Assembly (NCBI GenBank): GCA_029532415.1
Contig: JAQOTA010000058.1
Location: 372,001-436,000, forward strand
Direction of reading: 5' to 3'
DNA: 64,000 nucleotides
From: Marasmius tenuissimus
Lineage: Eukaryota; Basidiomycota; Agaricomycetes; Agaricales; Marasmiaceae
Of this stretch, positions 18,450-29,647 are shown piece after piece (positions within the stretch are counted from its first letter, which is position 1; each line of letters starts with the position of its first letter). Made by a program: the position numbers and the translations under genes. Below the pieces are notes generated by a model. The model was not told the origin of the DNA, did not search any database, and saw only the letters and a list, made by a program, of their open reading frames with translations.

Positions 18450-19938
18450 GAACATTGCGAACGAAGAGCCACTGAAGAAATTTCCTTGGTCCACGCCGCA
18501 AAAGACAAAGAGCCCCCCTCCGAAGACGGCCGATCCCCTTCTTCCGCTTCAAGTTCGTCATCAAAAGTCGAAGGGACCAAGTACTACCCTCGCCAAGTCC
18601 GTACAAGCCACCGAAGTGCCCGGTAAACTCAAGCCTGTACCGGATGTCAAATTCACATCGACAAGGAACGCCTCGAAAACAGACGCCAAACCAATTACTC
18701 AGTTCCCTGTCGTCTTTACTCCCAAGAGTCCATTCACTACTCCCGCTTCGCCCGTCGCTCGTGCTGTCCTACCTTCTGCTCCCAACCCCAACCCTGAACC
18801 CCAGTCGGTGAAGGAAGAACCCAACGAGTCTCTGTTTGAACCCCAAGCCCGAGATCAAACCGCTTTTGAACTCGTATCCTTCGCTCATGACCTTGCCGTT
18901 GCTCCTACATTTACATCCAGTCCCAAACTAGTCAAGAAAGAATACACCGAATCTACCATCCTTCCGCCTAATGTGACCAAACGCCACGAGGACGTTGCCA
19001 GCCCTGCTAAAGGTTTATTCGCGACTCGACGGGGACGCCTCTCTGGTACATCTGCCTTGGAAACTGAGGGAGCTACCGGTCCATCTGCAACTCGGCGCAG
19101 TGCCAAACACGAGTCGCAGGGCACCGCCGAGCAGCCTTCTGCGGACAATATAACCAAGAACGCTCATCAATCCAAATCGCTCCACCGTATTGCGATTCCC
19201 GAACCTACTACGATCTTTGACGTGGCGGGCCCATCGCTCAAAAAGAAGCCCGCGCGCGTGGAACTTGCTGCGCCTATGTCGACACCGGTCAAGAGATCAT
19301 TCGCCCTGCAGATGCAACGGGGTGCGTGTTACGATACCTTTGAAAATGCACCATATCTGACGCTAACGTTGTAGGACGCGTTCGATCGACGAGCGATGAT
19401 CAGCTACGAGAAAGTTCATATCATGACAAGAGGGGCAAGCAGACCACGGATATTGTCGAGGTGACGGTCTAGTATCTCTGTGTTGACGATCTTGACTTGA
19501 CATTCTTGGAAAACATTAGGTCTTGAATGGCATACAACAGGTTCTCGTCGGCAAGGTCACAAACCAAATCACGAGCGTTAGGACGGAGGTTCGAGTGGGC
19601 AGAGACAACATTCTTCGAGAGGCCGCCGCTGAGCTAGAGCAGATGAGAATTGAGAGGTATGTTTTGGGATCCTGGCTACATGATTGACGCGCCTGTTAGC
19701 TAACTGTTCGCTGCACAGCGCCCAATGCTTCAACGCGCTGCTGGATCTTAACAACGAATATGCTGTATACAACCGGGAAGTCAGGGATCGATTGGATGAT
19801 GTGCTCGACGTGAACGTCTCGATTGGGAAGAAGCTCAAGGAAACTGTGGAGGGTCATGATAGGAATACGGTGTTGAAGAGATTCCCAAAGGTCCTCCCGG
19901 CGTTACCTGCTTCTCTGCTGGGTGGCTTCACGCTTTGA
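15138..19938 (+). CDS. Putative meiotic chromosome axis protein, Red1/SYCP2-like architecture
   Basis: Long multi-exon gene with no certain family match. N-terminus (exons 15138-15257, 15289-15538, 15579 onward): helical, MVSLADVRKCAQDLET.. to VFIHEEKVSKCEEKSD, and later AFLAIEALIELLAGLMP near 16036. A beta-rich segment follows: VLYPQPFKIVRSTVTG, EFLYVDEKGLTSNIIE, FQVPFHIIEKIKYSSSSKYT, VTWTLEIERQDFVAFLKAL. This looks like a PH/Spt16M-type domain. A long basic, Ser/Pro-rich middle (PSPKRKRAETSD; PSKPRRSARVKEQ) contains IDLTLDDSP and VITIDD plus an acidic run. The C-terminus, from about 19520, is a coiled coil (VLNGIQQVLVGKVTNQI to SIGKKLKETVEGHD) ending LLGGFTL. Helical ARM-like domain, PH-like domain, disorder and terminal coil is the order in SYCP2/Red1 axis proteins. 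The assignment is inference from architecture. Exons between 15640 and 16035 and near 16860-17200 are uncertain. Confidence 0.55.
18415..18447 (+). repeat. (GAT)11 coding microsatellite encoding poly-aspartate
   Basis: Eleven consecutive GAT codons give an Asp run directly after VITI, inside the putative axis protein. The tract is a perfect trinucleotide repeat and is expected to vary in length between strains without a frameshift. Confidence 0.9.
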
Positions 19939-20259
19939 TCATAGTCCCACTCAACGGTCTATTGTGCTGTTAAAATAGATGCGGTGTTTGTACACGGCTC
20001 CCATGCCAACTTGTGTATGTTGAATCGAGGCTGACCCACGTTGAACTGGTCCAGATTCACCTATAAATCTTTGAAATGATCAGAAGCTTTAGGTAAGAAG
20101 AATTCAAAAGTCCTCATGTCTGGGGCAGAACGATGGGGTTGAAATTGACAGCTTGTTCAATTGTTGTGAATGTTGTGATGCCACTTACAAGGCCCAAGCG
20201 CTTCTTTTTGAGTTTGATTTTTGTTCAGCTCGGACAGCTCCCCCCATAATTGTCCAAGA
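19939..20259. other. Intergenic, no gene seen
   Basis: About 320 bp holding the 3' flank of the putative axis gene and the promoter of the next gene, with AT-rich stretches and no recognisable element. The reading frame of the next gene is open back to about 20221 but has no ATG before 20260. Confidence 0.5.
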
Positions 20260-23200
20260 ATGGGGCTCAAGTCAATGAAGAGCCATCTCTCTGACTTTCA
20301 TTACCTTTCCATTCATTCGTCGTCGGGAACGTTCGAAGTTGTCTCCAGGCGAGACTACAATCCCTCTGCCTCGACATTGTCTCTACCATCCACCTCTTCC
20401 AAGTCCCGGGATAAAGGAATAGGAAAGGAGCGAGAGAAATCTATGACGAGGATATCCACGTTCTTTGCTGGTTCGAAAAAGGAGAAAGCAGCCGTGCCTT
20501 CATCTACATCATCATCAAGCCCACCGATGGAGCTTAAAACGGACTTAGCAATAGTTACGATGCCATCATTACCCAGCAGCTCACCGTCAAAGTCACCCGT
20601 TGCAACAATTTCCCGCTCAGGCTCCTCCAGGTCGAATTCTTCTAGGACAAATTCGCTCTCAAAAACTCGGAGACGCAGCAGGTCGGCATCGAGCGTAGAC
20701 GACCCAGCGTTCTCGAAAGATCCCCGTCGACATCCTTTATTCGTTGCGAATCCGGACCCGGTGCCAGCGGTACCAAAGTTACCAGCCATGGTGAAGGCAG
20801 GGGGTAGCCCAAGCAGCGGCGGGACCGACAATTCGAAATTTCAACCATCGTATTCCGAGAAATCTGACAGGACGTTAATGAAAGGACCTCCATTGAGGAA
20901 GGAAAAGGACCCGTTAATGTTGACATATGACCCCTCTACTTCGACTCAGCTCACAATAGGCGCATCGTCTGGCACGCTGATCGAAGCTGTCTCCCTCTCT
21001 TATCTCGACGAAGAGCCACCGGCTTATTCTGCTCAACCTCAAGTACAAGCACAGACAAACGGCCGCGGTTCTTCATCAGCTGCTGCTTCATCGTCAGGTG
21101 CTTCTTCGGGAGAGGTTCCAGTTTCAGGAATTTCATATCTGAACAGCTCTGAACCTGTCCCAGCAGCTCGACCTCGGCCAAAGAAGCGTATCACGAAGCC
21201 AGCACCACTGCGACATATTTCTGTGCCAGCTCTACCTACACAGGATCGTCCTGAACTACCTGCACGGGCGGTCAGTGTTACGGACGCTGAGGCTATTGTT
21301 CAAGGCGCAGACATGGGACAGAAATTGGACGCGATAGACGAGTTGGACGAAAGCAATCCATTTGGTATCAATTTACACGTCGGTGGGCCCTTTGATGCTG
21401 CCAGGAGCGTCGCAGGACGAGGGGTGGTGAGTATTATATCGACTCTATTCCTCTAATGAATGTTCCCCTCTGATGCTTTCCGTTTCCCTAGCCCTCTCAA
21501 GCTCAACCCAAGCATCGGTTTCTCGAGGCCGTTGCCAGTGTGCAGTACAACCCATTCAACATTCCGAAAGGTGGACTGCAGATTGGACAGGTCCTCCCCC
21601 GCAATGCTCCCCCCACCTCTCAACCTTCGCAGTCACGACGACCTCAGAAACGTGCTTCATATACCAATCATCATCTTCTGCCACTGGGAGCTGCGCCGCC
21701 GAGCCCTCTGTCACCTCTCCCCAGTCCAGGGTGGCCGTTGCCCAGCCCTGGCTTTCCTGCAGACCCAGGTCCCTCAATCACATCAAATGTCTCTCAGCCT
21801 GTCGCCGCAAACAAGGCTTTGAATCAATCAGCGAAATCTTCTTCATCAGCACCGCCCCCCGCAGCTTCGACACGGCACATGTCAGAGGCTTCATCGTCAT
21901 CTGGCGTATCGAATGGGTCGTCCTTTCACACTGCACCTCTGCACGAAAAGCCCCCGAGCCATTTACGTGATGCATCACACACCTCCCTCGCCTCCAGTAT
22001 CAATAGTAAAACCCGTTCAAAACCCTCTCCAACGCAGTATCCAGCTAGTCCAACGAACGACGCGTACGGTGGCATAGAGGACGAGCAAAATGTCAACATA
22101 CCGTATAGTCAAATCGGGCTTGCTTTGGGATCCCCTGCTGTTAAGTTGCCTACGAGTGGCGAGGGAAGAACGCGAGTTGGGGAGGTGCGACGAGTGATTG
22201 AGAGAGAAGGAAGTGGTGGAGGCACAGAGGGAATTGGACTGGCAATCTTAATTGACGACGATTCAGACGACGAGGGTTCATATACACAATCAGCAGCCAC
22301 AGCCGCAGCTGTCTCTATTCAATCTCAGCGCACAAAGCAGGCTGCGGATGCGGGCCAGGGGATTAACGGGAAGGGTAATGATGGCAATATATTGAGACAG
22401 ACGCGGGAGGTTAAAGACGAGGACTATGATTATTGGACAGGGGACAACAGATGGGATTGGTCGCGAATGAGTGGGAGCGATCATCAGGGACATTCTCCAT
22501 ATTCGCTATTGGACGACAAAGATGCCGTGGAGAAGTTTGGTTATTTTGGCCGGTCGCATGGAACTGACAAGGGCAAATCGCGGCATCCGAGCGAGGCGAG
22601 TGCCATGAACGGAAGGCCTGCCAACCCCAAAATCCGGACCGCGTCGCTAGTCCCGGAGATTCCCACCCAGCAGTCACCTCAATCCCATCTTCGACATCCA
22701 AATGGCTACCCGGCAGTGCCTCAGCAACAGCAAAGAAGCCAGACCATGTACGTTACAGGACACCAACCCCCTCCAATGACCCAACATTCCTATTCTACTC
22801 AATCGAGTCCCGTCACGTCGCCATACCATTCCAACTCCCGTAGTCCAAGTCATAGTCCCATACCGCCCAATCAACCTCCTCATCCTCACTATCGGGACGC
22901 CAGCCAATATGTCGCCACGGTCCCCAAGAAACATCATTCCCTTCCCTCGCCTGCCTCACCCGATTGGGTCCCTCGAGAAACAGGGACTAATAGCTCCCAA
23001 AGCCGAGTTCCTTCCGGGTATTACATGAATGGTTCGCATCCAGTACCCTACGCAAACGGTTACGCCTCGAACTCTCCGCACAACGGTCATGACTACCAAC
23101 GCACAAATGGTATGAACGGTGCTGGCGATCGACCTTTCAATGGTCCACCACCCACCTCGAACGGTTACCCTTCGAATGGGTACTCACCGCACCAACGTGG

Positions 23201-23708
23201 ACCTACATCTTCCTCGATTCGATCCTCTCCTCTCCCCCCTGGTGCAGCAGCACCTGACCCATACTCGTCAATGCCTCCGCCACCACCACCCGTCCCGTCA
23301 TTACCAAGCCAGAACCCTCATTACCTCGTGAACAGACCTCGACATGCACCTACCCAGTTGGTCATGCCCGCCCCTCTACAGGGGCAAGTTCCCGGGCCAA
23401 ATTCTGGGCGTCCCTCCGCCAACGGGCATTCGCCACCGCAGAGGTTCCCTTACCCACCCCCACCGCCCATACCCTCGATGGCGATGGCGAATGGGAGTGC
23501 TGGGAAGGTGCTCAAGAAACGAGCTTCTATGTCAACAACGGGGTATCCTGCTAAGCCGTCAGCCCATATTGGAGGCGATGAGTGGGGTTATATGAGCAAA
23601 GGTGGGGGAGGATACGTGAGCGAGGGGGCTGTACCGACGAGGAGTAAGACTTTGGATGTGAAGAAGCCTCCGAGGAGGGTGCTGAGCAAGAGAAGGGCCG
23701 ATATGTAG
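20260..23708 (+). CDS. Large disordered protein with Pal1-like motif
   Basis: Two exons, 20260-21426 and 21492-23708, encode about 1127 residues, almost entirely low complexity and rich in Ser, Pro, Gln, Asn and Gly. The one well-ordered block spans the intron: LDAIDELDESNPFGINLHVG, GPFDAARSV, then HRFLEAVASVQYNPFNIP, LQIGQVLPRN. The NPFG...GPFDA arrangement recalls the Pal1 cell-morphology family of fungi, which works at the cortex and in endocytosis. I infer membership from this motif only. Other features are a Ser/Arg-rich stretch (SKTRRRSRSASSVDD), polyproline near residues 960-1020 and repeated NGYxSNG motifs. The start is the first ATG of the open frame; the upstream in-frame TTG is not a eukaryotic start. 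A fungal-specific unnamed family is the alternative. Confidence 0.6.
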
Positions 23709-24054
23709 ATTTGATACCCTTTCATTTCCTTTACCTCGTTCACTTCTTTTTTAATCTGTTGCTATTGGTTCCCTCTTTCCTTGTCTTTGGCACAAGTATC
23801 GTTATACCGTTCTCCTCTTACATGTTTTCTCATCCCATCGGGTGCTCTCCGTCTCTGCTATTCCCCGCTGTCGTTGCACATTTACGGCGTCTTCAAGTTC
23901 ACACATGCTCTACTCACAATCACTCATCTCTAGCTACGTTATTCTTCTCTTATCGCGGAACTCATGCTTCATGTGGACCTTATACCTCACGGACTCTGCC
24001 TTCACGTTTTAATGAGTGTAATTTATGTAGATCTGTAGCAAACACAATTATCGA
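23709..24054. other. Convergent 3' flanks, no gene seen
   Basis: About 345 bp between the stop codons of two converging genes. It is pyrimidine-rich at first (TTCCTTTACCTCGTTCACTTC) and then AT-rich near 24000-24055 (TTTTAATGAGTGTAATTTATG). This fits 3' UTRs and polyadenylation regions. No ORF with recognisable content. Confidence 0.45.
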
Positions 24055-25739
24055 TTAAGAAAGTGAATACGCTGAACTCCAAATCCTTTCCACAGTTGAG
24101 ATGCGAGAAAAAGACAGAATAATTTTCTTCCATTTTCCGATGTTATGGTCACGACTTCGTTGCACTCCCTGCAACTCCGAGATCGCTGAAATCAACAGAT
24201 GCGTCTTTGTGGCTGTCGGCCAAGTCGATATTGCTTTCGCCGGCCTGTAGTCGAGAACCGTCAAGATCTCGTAAAGCTGAGGACGCGAAACGGGGCTCAC
24301 AATCTCTTCACGGCTGGGCTCTTCAGTGTATATTGTGCTGAGTTGAATGGTGCCCGTGACATCTGGTAAGGTCGGTCAGACATGTTGAACATAATTTCTA
24401 GCAGCAAAAGCACAACTCACGAGTGCGAATATTGTGACTGGGCGTGCCCCGAGCGGTGACGGAGCCGTTGGTCTGTTCTTGACCTACCTTATCGGCGATG
24501 AGGGTGACGATGAGGGATAGGGTGTAGACGCGTCCCATGATATGGCCTACTGAACGGAAGCCTGGATAGGATAATGTTAGTTAGGACAACTTGCCTATAC
24601 GACGGTTCGAACCACCATACCTAGGAACTCGAGGAAGTACAAGAGAAGCCTCAGATTCGACGCCAACGCGTTGATGATACCGTTTGAGAACACATAGAGT
24701 GTCGCTTGTTCAACTTTTCTATAAGGTGAAACGGAAGGAAAGGTTCAGTACTCTCCCAAGTACGTTTTGAGTAGGGCGTAGACAAACCTCTGCCAATTCC
24801 CGTATACTAGAAACTTGGTTTGCTTGGGCCCTTTCCACATGAGGAGGTAAACAATCCACAGATCGGTGAATGCGAGCAATATGGCCAACACCCTGAATGA
24901 TTTAATCAGTTGCAGGCACGGGGATATGGAAGGCTGTCCATGCTCACAGCCCAAATACATTCGCGAGCACAAAGAGAGTCGGTGATGGATTGAGTGTACC
25001 CGCCAGTGCTGAAGCGTTTGAGACCACACAGCTGGACATCTAAGAAAGGGATTGTTGAAATTTGACAGAGATAGCCTGCATTCAATGCTGACAACGAACG
25101 CGTGCTGTTAAGAGACCTGTAGCAAGAATGACCATTATTCTGCTTTGAGGACTGCACAACGATTGGGGTTAGAAAATGTACGGTCGCGTGCTAACTTCTT
25201 CACCTTTGTTGCCCATACTTGCGAAAGAATGCGGCTTGTCCCACAAGAGCCGAAGTCTGCGACAGAATCATGATAATGGCAGTATGCCAGTTGTAGGCCC
25301 ATTCATCCTCTGGTATTTGGGCGTAAGTCAGTCGTTCGCGGTTCTCGAAAGGCAGAGGTACGTACTCCTTCCAAGCGTGACAATCTGGTCCAAGGGTCAG
25401 CTCTCAGCCCGCTGGAAGCACGACAGACAAGGAAAGAGAGAAACACACGTTAATAACCTCGCTGCAGAGGATAACCACGCAAGTGAGGTCAATGAATAGT
25501 GAACCGAGAATTATCCATTTCGTCCGACGGTTGATGCGGTTGTATATGATATAGAAAAGTCCGATAGTGAGTTCCGTAGTGAGAAGAAAGATGTTTAGCC
25601 AGGCGATGAGGATAATAGCTCTGCATGAAGTGAGAATGAATCAGGTTAGGCTTTGAACATGGTATGGAATGAACGTGAGAGCGCACCTTGGAGAGGTAAC
25701 CAACTTCCTGGTAAAGGTGGCCTCGGCATGACTGGCCAT
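24055..25739 (-). CDS. Predicted multi-pass membrane protein, function unknown
   Basis: Begins MASHAEATFTRKLVTSPR at 25739. Hydrophobic segments follow on separate exons: AIILIAWLNIFLLTTELTIG with LFYIIYN, then WIILGSLFIDLTCVVIL, then WHTAIIMILSQTSALVGQA, then SRIMVILATGLLTA, then VLAILLAFTDLWIVYLLMW, then YVFSNGIINALASNLRLLLY, and VYTLSLIVTLIADKV. This suggests about seven membrane helices. They are followed by a polar tail (GQEQTNGSVTARGTP; STIYTEEPSREEI). The layout resembles the seven-helix orphan membrane proteins frequent in Agaricomycetes, but I recognise no named family. Introns near 25080, 25330, 25480, 25650 and 24380 are inferred from donors and acceptors. The 3' end is uncertain; the stop at 24055 is the first in the frame entered after SPVSRPQLYEIL. 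Confidence 0.5.
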
Positions 25740-26120
25740 TGTGTCTCCAAAGGTCTCTTCCTGTCAAGGCTTAAACGTTCATGTCGAAGGGAAGAAGGAC
25801 AATGAAATGAATTGATTACTCGCAACTTCCCATCGCAACCCGAGTCAGGGTCAAGTTCTCTAGCATCTTGAATCCCTAATGGCGTTTCGGGATGGCCCAT
25901 GGGAAATTTACCACATGGATAGATTGAGTCGGTTCGCGGTCCGTTAGCCGAGCCATTATCTCTTTCCCTCGACCTCTTTCCCAACCAATACAGTGAGCCC
26001 TCTTCCCTTCTGGAAGATGAACACGAACGCTGAAAGCTGCCCTAGTACGAGTGAAGATGGAATGCTTTCATCTGCCGCTCTTTCATAGGCAAAACCTTGT
26101 CTAGATCAAGGCCAACAATT
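25740..26120. other. Divergent intergenic region, no gene seen
   Basis: About 380 bp between the membrane-protein gene on the minus strand and the MYND gene on the plus strand. A 112-codon minus frame (25984-25646) overlaps the first exon in a different frame. It has no protein-like signal, so I treat it as chance. Confidence 0.45.
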
Positions 26121-27351
26121 ATGACCGCACTAAAGTCTACAAGGCTGCGGCACCTGAACAACGATTCTATCGTGTTCTACAGCCATCACTCCCTACTACT
26201 GCTTGCTTTAACGCAAAGACCAAGGTGAGTTTTTTCTTGTCTTGGCATAATTGCGGTAATAATCGTCGAATCTAGAGATGCTCGAAAGTACTTCACATAC
26301 CATCACCAAAAAGGATGTGTTGGGGCGCCTCCCAAGTCGTATGCTTAATATCAAATGGCCACAGCATATGTCGGTCGAGCAATGGTGCTACGCCAGGATG
26401 GACCCATCGTCACCTTTGCGAGGTTTGGCGACAGCTGGTGTCTCGTCATGCACAGTCGTCATTCTACATTGCCCCAAAACGCAGCGGACAATTCTTTCTC
26501 ATTCCCCGAACTTCCTTCAGATGAACACATTCGTTCCGATGATCAAGTGGGCTGTGGGTGGGGATGGACAGAACGACATTCCCACTGAAAGGCTTGGGTG
26601 GAGATACGGTTTCGCAACGCCGTCTACGAGACACTCAGGTGTTGTCCTAGAAGCTGTCGTGTTTCGAGGTAAAATGTACGGAACACCTGCGGCAAAGGAT
26701 TATGGGCATGATGGATGGATTTCCGACTTCAGAGAACTATGCTCGGACATCGAAAAATCGCAGTCTCTCAAGATCAATGTCGTCGATGATCCCAGAATTC
26801 TACATACCTCGGCCATAGCTGTGGAGAAAGGGAGCGGTCGACTCACTTTGTTCGACATGGGGAACTCATTCGGTGGTCACACAATCGGCGCGATCTCTGA
26901 GTCCGCAACGAGCTTCAGAGATACTTCTCCACAGGTGCTCACAAGGAATCTCTTCGTCGGCAATTTTTGGTATGTCCAACAGCAGACATTCGATATTCAC
27001 CTACAATACGACGTGGACCGGACGCTTCCTGGCATCCCACTTCCAGATCAAGCGCGCGAGATTATTAGATCGGTTCAACTTGGGGAGCCGGAGAGCTTTC
27101 GGGTGGATATGCTGCGAAAGTTTGGGCACCCCGATTGGATCTCTGGGGCAGGTGGCGGAACAACCATCGCAGCTCTCTCGAGGAAGCTGCTGGATGATCT
27201 TGGTCGTTTTGGGATGCCTTGTGAGACTTGCCTCAAACCAGGGACGTCCAAGTGTTCGCGGTGCCGAGGTGCATGGTATTGTGGCGCCGCTCACCAGGGA
27301 GAGGACTGGAAAGCCCACAAGAGCTGGTGCAAAGGGCATACGTTGAATTGA
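26121..27351 (+). CDS. MYND zinc-finger protein, reading frame possibly disrupted
   Basis: The C-terminus has a clear MYND finger, CETCLKPGTSKCSRCRGAWY, then CGAAHQGEDWKAHKSWC, with the expected Cys/His spacing; it usually mediates protein contacts. Upstream, GVVLEAVVFRGKMYG, DPRILHTSAIAVEKGSG and LFVGNFWYVQQQTFDIH are well-formed protein. The N-terminal part reads MTALKSTRLRHLNNDSIVFY (26121-26224), RDARKYFTYHHQKGC (from 26276), and then MVLRQDGPIVTFARFGDSWC. Its frame meets TAA at 26344-26346, and it is one base out of register with the downstream frame around 26575-26590. Either unusual introns (for example 26554-26637) remove these breaks, or the gene carries an in-frame stop and a one-base shift. 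A continuous frame from 26278 exists, but its first 100 codons do not look like protein. Confidence 0.6.
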
Positions 27352-27679
27352 TCTTGGTGAGCTCTATTCGGGACGTAACATGGGAGTAGAAACTGATGCA
27401 GTCGACCCTCTTCCATTCAGAATTTTCTTTGTAAACCAGGATAGATTGGTGGGGACAATTGGGAACAGGACAGTTGCGATGTGCGGGGAAAACGGTTATT
27501 TCTTACGGCCTATCGAGAACACCCTCCCGTTCTTTCCGTACATTCCGTCCTTCGTTTCGCAAATTCTTGAGTCCCGGACTTGATTGTGTAGTAACATGGC
27601 GGACGTGAGTGGTAGCTTACATAAGATATCAATATCTGTGAACGGACCTGTATAAACATTTCGAGTTGTACAATTCCCA
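27352..27679. other. Intergenic, no gene seen
   Basis: About 330 bp between two plus-strand genes: the 3' flank of the MYND gene and the promoter of the cap methyltransferase gene. A short stretch, TGTGTAGTAACATGGCGGAC near 27585, sits about 90 bp before the next start. Nothing else is recognised. Confidence 0.4.
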
Positions 27680-29418
27680 ATGCCAGCTTTTGATCCTGTT
27701 CGCGATGCTCTCCTTCATTCCCCGACTTCGCCAACATCTACTTCGTCACCTAGTTTGACTCGTCGTGCCACCCATTTATCAGTTCTTCTCAACGATGACC
27801 CTCCCCCGGACAAGCTCTCTTCCTCGAAACCAATCCGCAGAGCGAAATCCCCACATTCATCTCCATCTCATTCTCCTGTATTCTCTTCTCGACCGTCATC
27901 CTCATCGTCTTCATCGTATCCGCACCCTCAACTTACCCCGTCGGTCACTGAGTCACCTTCAATGCCGCCTCCTTCACTACCACCACCTACATCAACAATT
28001 CCGTATGACCCCAAGCACAGAGTCTCCAAAGCAGGCTCTATGTTGACACCAATGTCACAAGCAGAGATGCAAATGTACAAAACCTACGTCGGAAGAGGCT
28101 CACAACGCTTGATGAAGCGAAAACGAGGTCGCAGCACAGAGCCGGACCCGAGGGATGAGCCACCGCCGAAACGGTGGGCTGGAGACGTAGGAGTCGTTGT
28201 AAACCATTGTGAGTAACTTGGTGCTCTATTCCGGTAGCCTTGCTCACGTCTTTACCCTCTCTAGACAACTCGCGGCCAGATGTAGGGGTGGAACAGCGAC
28301 TTGAATCACCAATTATCGGTCTCAAGAATTTCAACAACTGGGTCAAGTCTGTTCTTATATCACGGTTCGCGCAACCTGCCCTGGCCAGTTCACCGTACTC
28401 AGGACGGGGGAGTGGTCCTGGGAGAGGCTCAGGCAAGGTCCTCGATATGGGCTGTGGCAAGGGCGGTGACCTTAATAAATGGTCGAAAGCGAAAGTTAAA
28501 GAGCTCCTGGCTGTTGGTGCGTTTCATTCAATACATTTATTACATCCAGTCGTCTCATCGCACACCCCAGACATTGCCGCCGTGTCAGTGGACCAGGCCC
28601 GCAACCGCTGGGAAGGAATGAAAGGCAACCGTTACAACGCTTCATTCGCCTCCCTCGACTGTTATCGCGAACCTCTCACAAAAGCATTCGCCCAACATCA
28701 ACTAAGCTCCCCCTTTGACGTCGTCTCCATGCAGTTTTGCATGCATTATGCTTTCGAAACTGAAGAGAAAGCAAGATGCATGCTCAACAACGTGAGTCGG
28801 TGGCTGCGGCCTGGCGGAATTTTCATCGGCACCATACCAAATTCTGAGCAATTGCTGTAGGTGCTCTTCCCATCAATATCTTTACTCTCCTCATTTTCGC
28901 TTCTGTGATTCTTAGCGACAACTTACACCAGCTATCGCCCGATGCCGAGGATCTCTCTTTCGGGAACGAGATATATCGAATACGTTTCGACGAGCGTGAC
29001 CACGAGGGTATATACGGCCACAAGTACTGGTTTTTCCTTCAAGATGCGGTCGAGGACGTGCCCGAATATCTCGTTTTGTGGGACAATTTTGTCCAGTGAG
29101 TGTCCCGCACCCTCGAGGTTCAAGCCTTGGTCTGACCAGCTCGATGCATCGTAGATTAGCAGCTGAATACGGATTGGTCACGACATACAAGGAGGAGTTT
29201 CACCAGGTATTTGCCGACCATCAGGAACATCGCGACTTCGGTCCTCTCCTCACTCGTATGGGTGTTGTCGACCAAAATGGCGAAAGCTCGATGGACGAGG
29301 ATCAGTGGGAGGCTGCCAGTAAGCTTTGTCTACTCCTATCCACTTCGATTGCACCCATACTGATCTACTCTTACTTTAAATAGACATCTATGTCGCATTT
29401 GCGTTCCAAAAGCAATGA
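27680..29418 (+). CDS. ABD1: mRNA cap guanine-N7 methyltransferase
   Basis: Nuclear enzyme that methylates the N7 position of the cap guanosine using S-adenosylmethionine. Six exons, 27680-28208, 28265-28516, 28571-28856, 28916-29095, 29155-29318 and 29384-29418, give 481 residues, in frame. A Ser/Pro-rich N-terminal extension of about 140 residues precedes VVVNHYNSRPDVGVEQR, SPIIGLKNFNNWVKS and the SAM-binding motif KVLDMGCGKGGDLNKW. The remaining conserved blocks follow: SLDCYREPLTK, DVVSMQFCMHYAFETEEKA, WLRPGGIFIGTIPNS, YGHKYWFFLQDAVEDVPEYL, and the short last exon ending IYVAFAFQKQ. All family motifs are present. Identity is firm. Confidence 0.95.
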
Positions 29419-29647
29419 CCATGCATATCATAACCCTTATTATCTTGCGTATACCTCCTATAGTGATCCACATTGTTAATGCTTGTTCATGTAATAGCCA
29501 AATACATGTACTGTAATGAAGCAAGGATAGTATATATACGTATCAATACACATAACAGGTTTAAAAGACAGGACGGTACTAGGTAGAGAGGAGACGATAT
29601 AGCATGAGTCCAACCAAAATAGTTCCTATACGGGGGAAGAAAAATCT

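Noticed and set aside
20221..20259. Upstream extension of the Pal1-like gene beginning at a TTG codon
   Set aside because: TTG is not a normal nuclear start in fungi. The first in-frame ATG is at 20260.
25646..25984. 112-codon minus-strand frame MGKRSRERDNGSANG
   Set aside because: It overlaps the first exon and promoter of the membrane-protein gene in another frame, with no recognisable content.
26278..26580. Continuous frame from MLESTSHTITKKDVLG into the MYND gene
   Set aside because: It is open but composition is not protein-like, while the overlapping frame (MVLRQDGPIVTFARF) clearly is. Chance openness is more likely.
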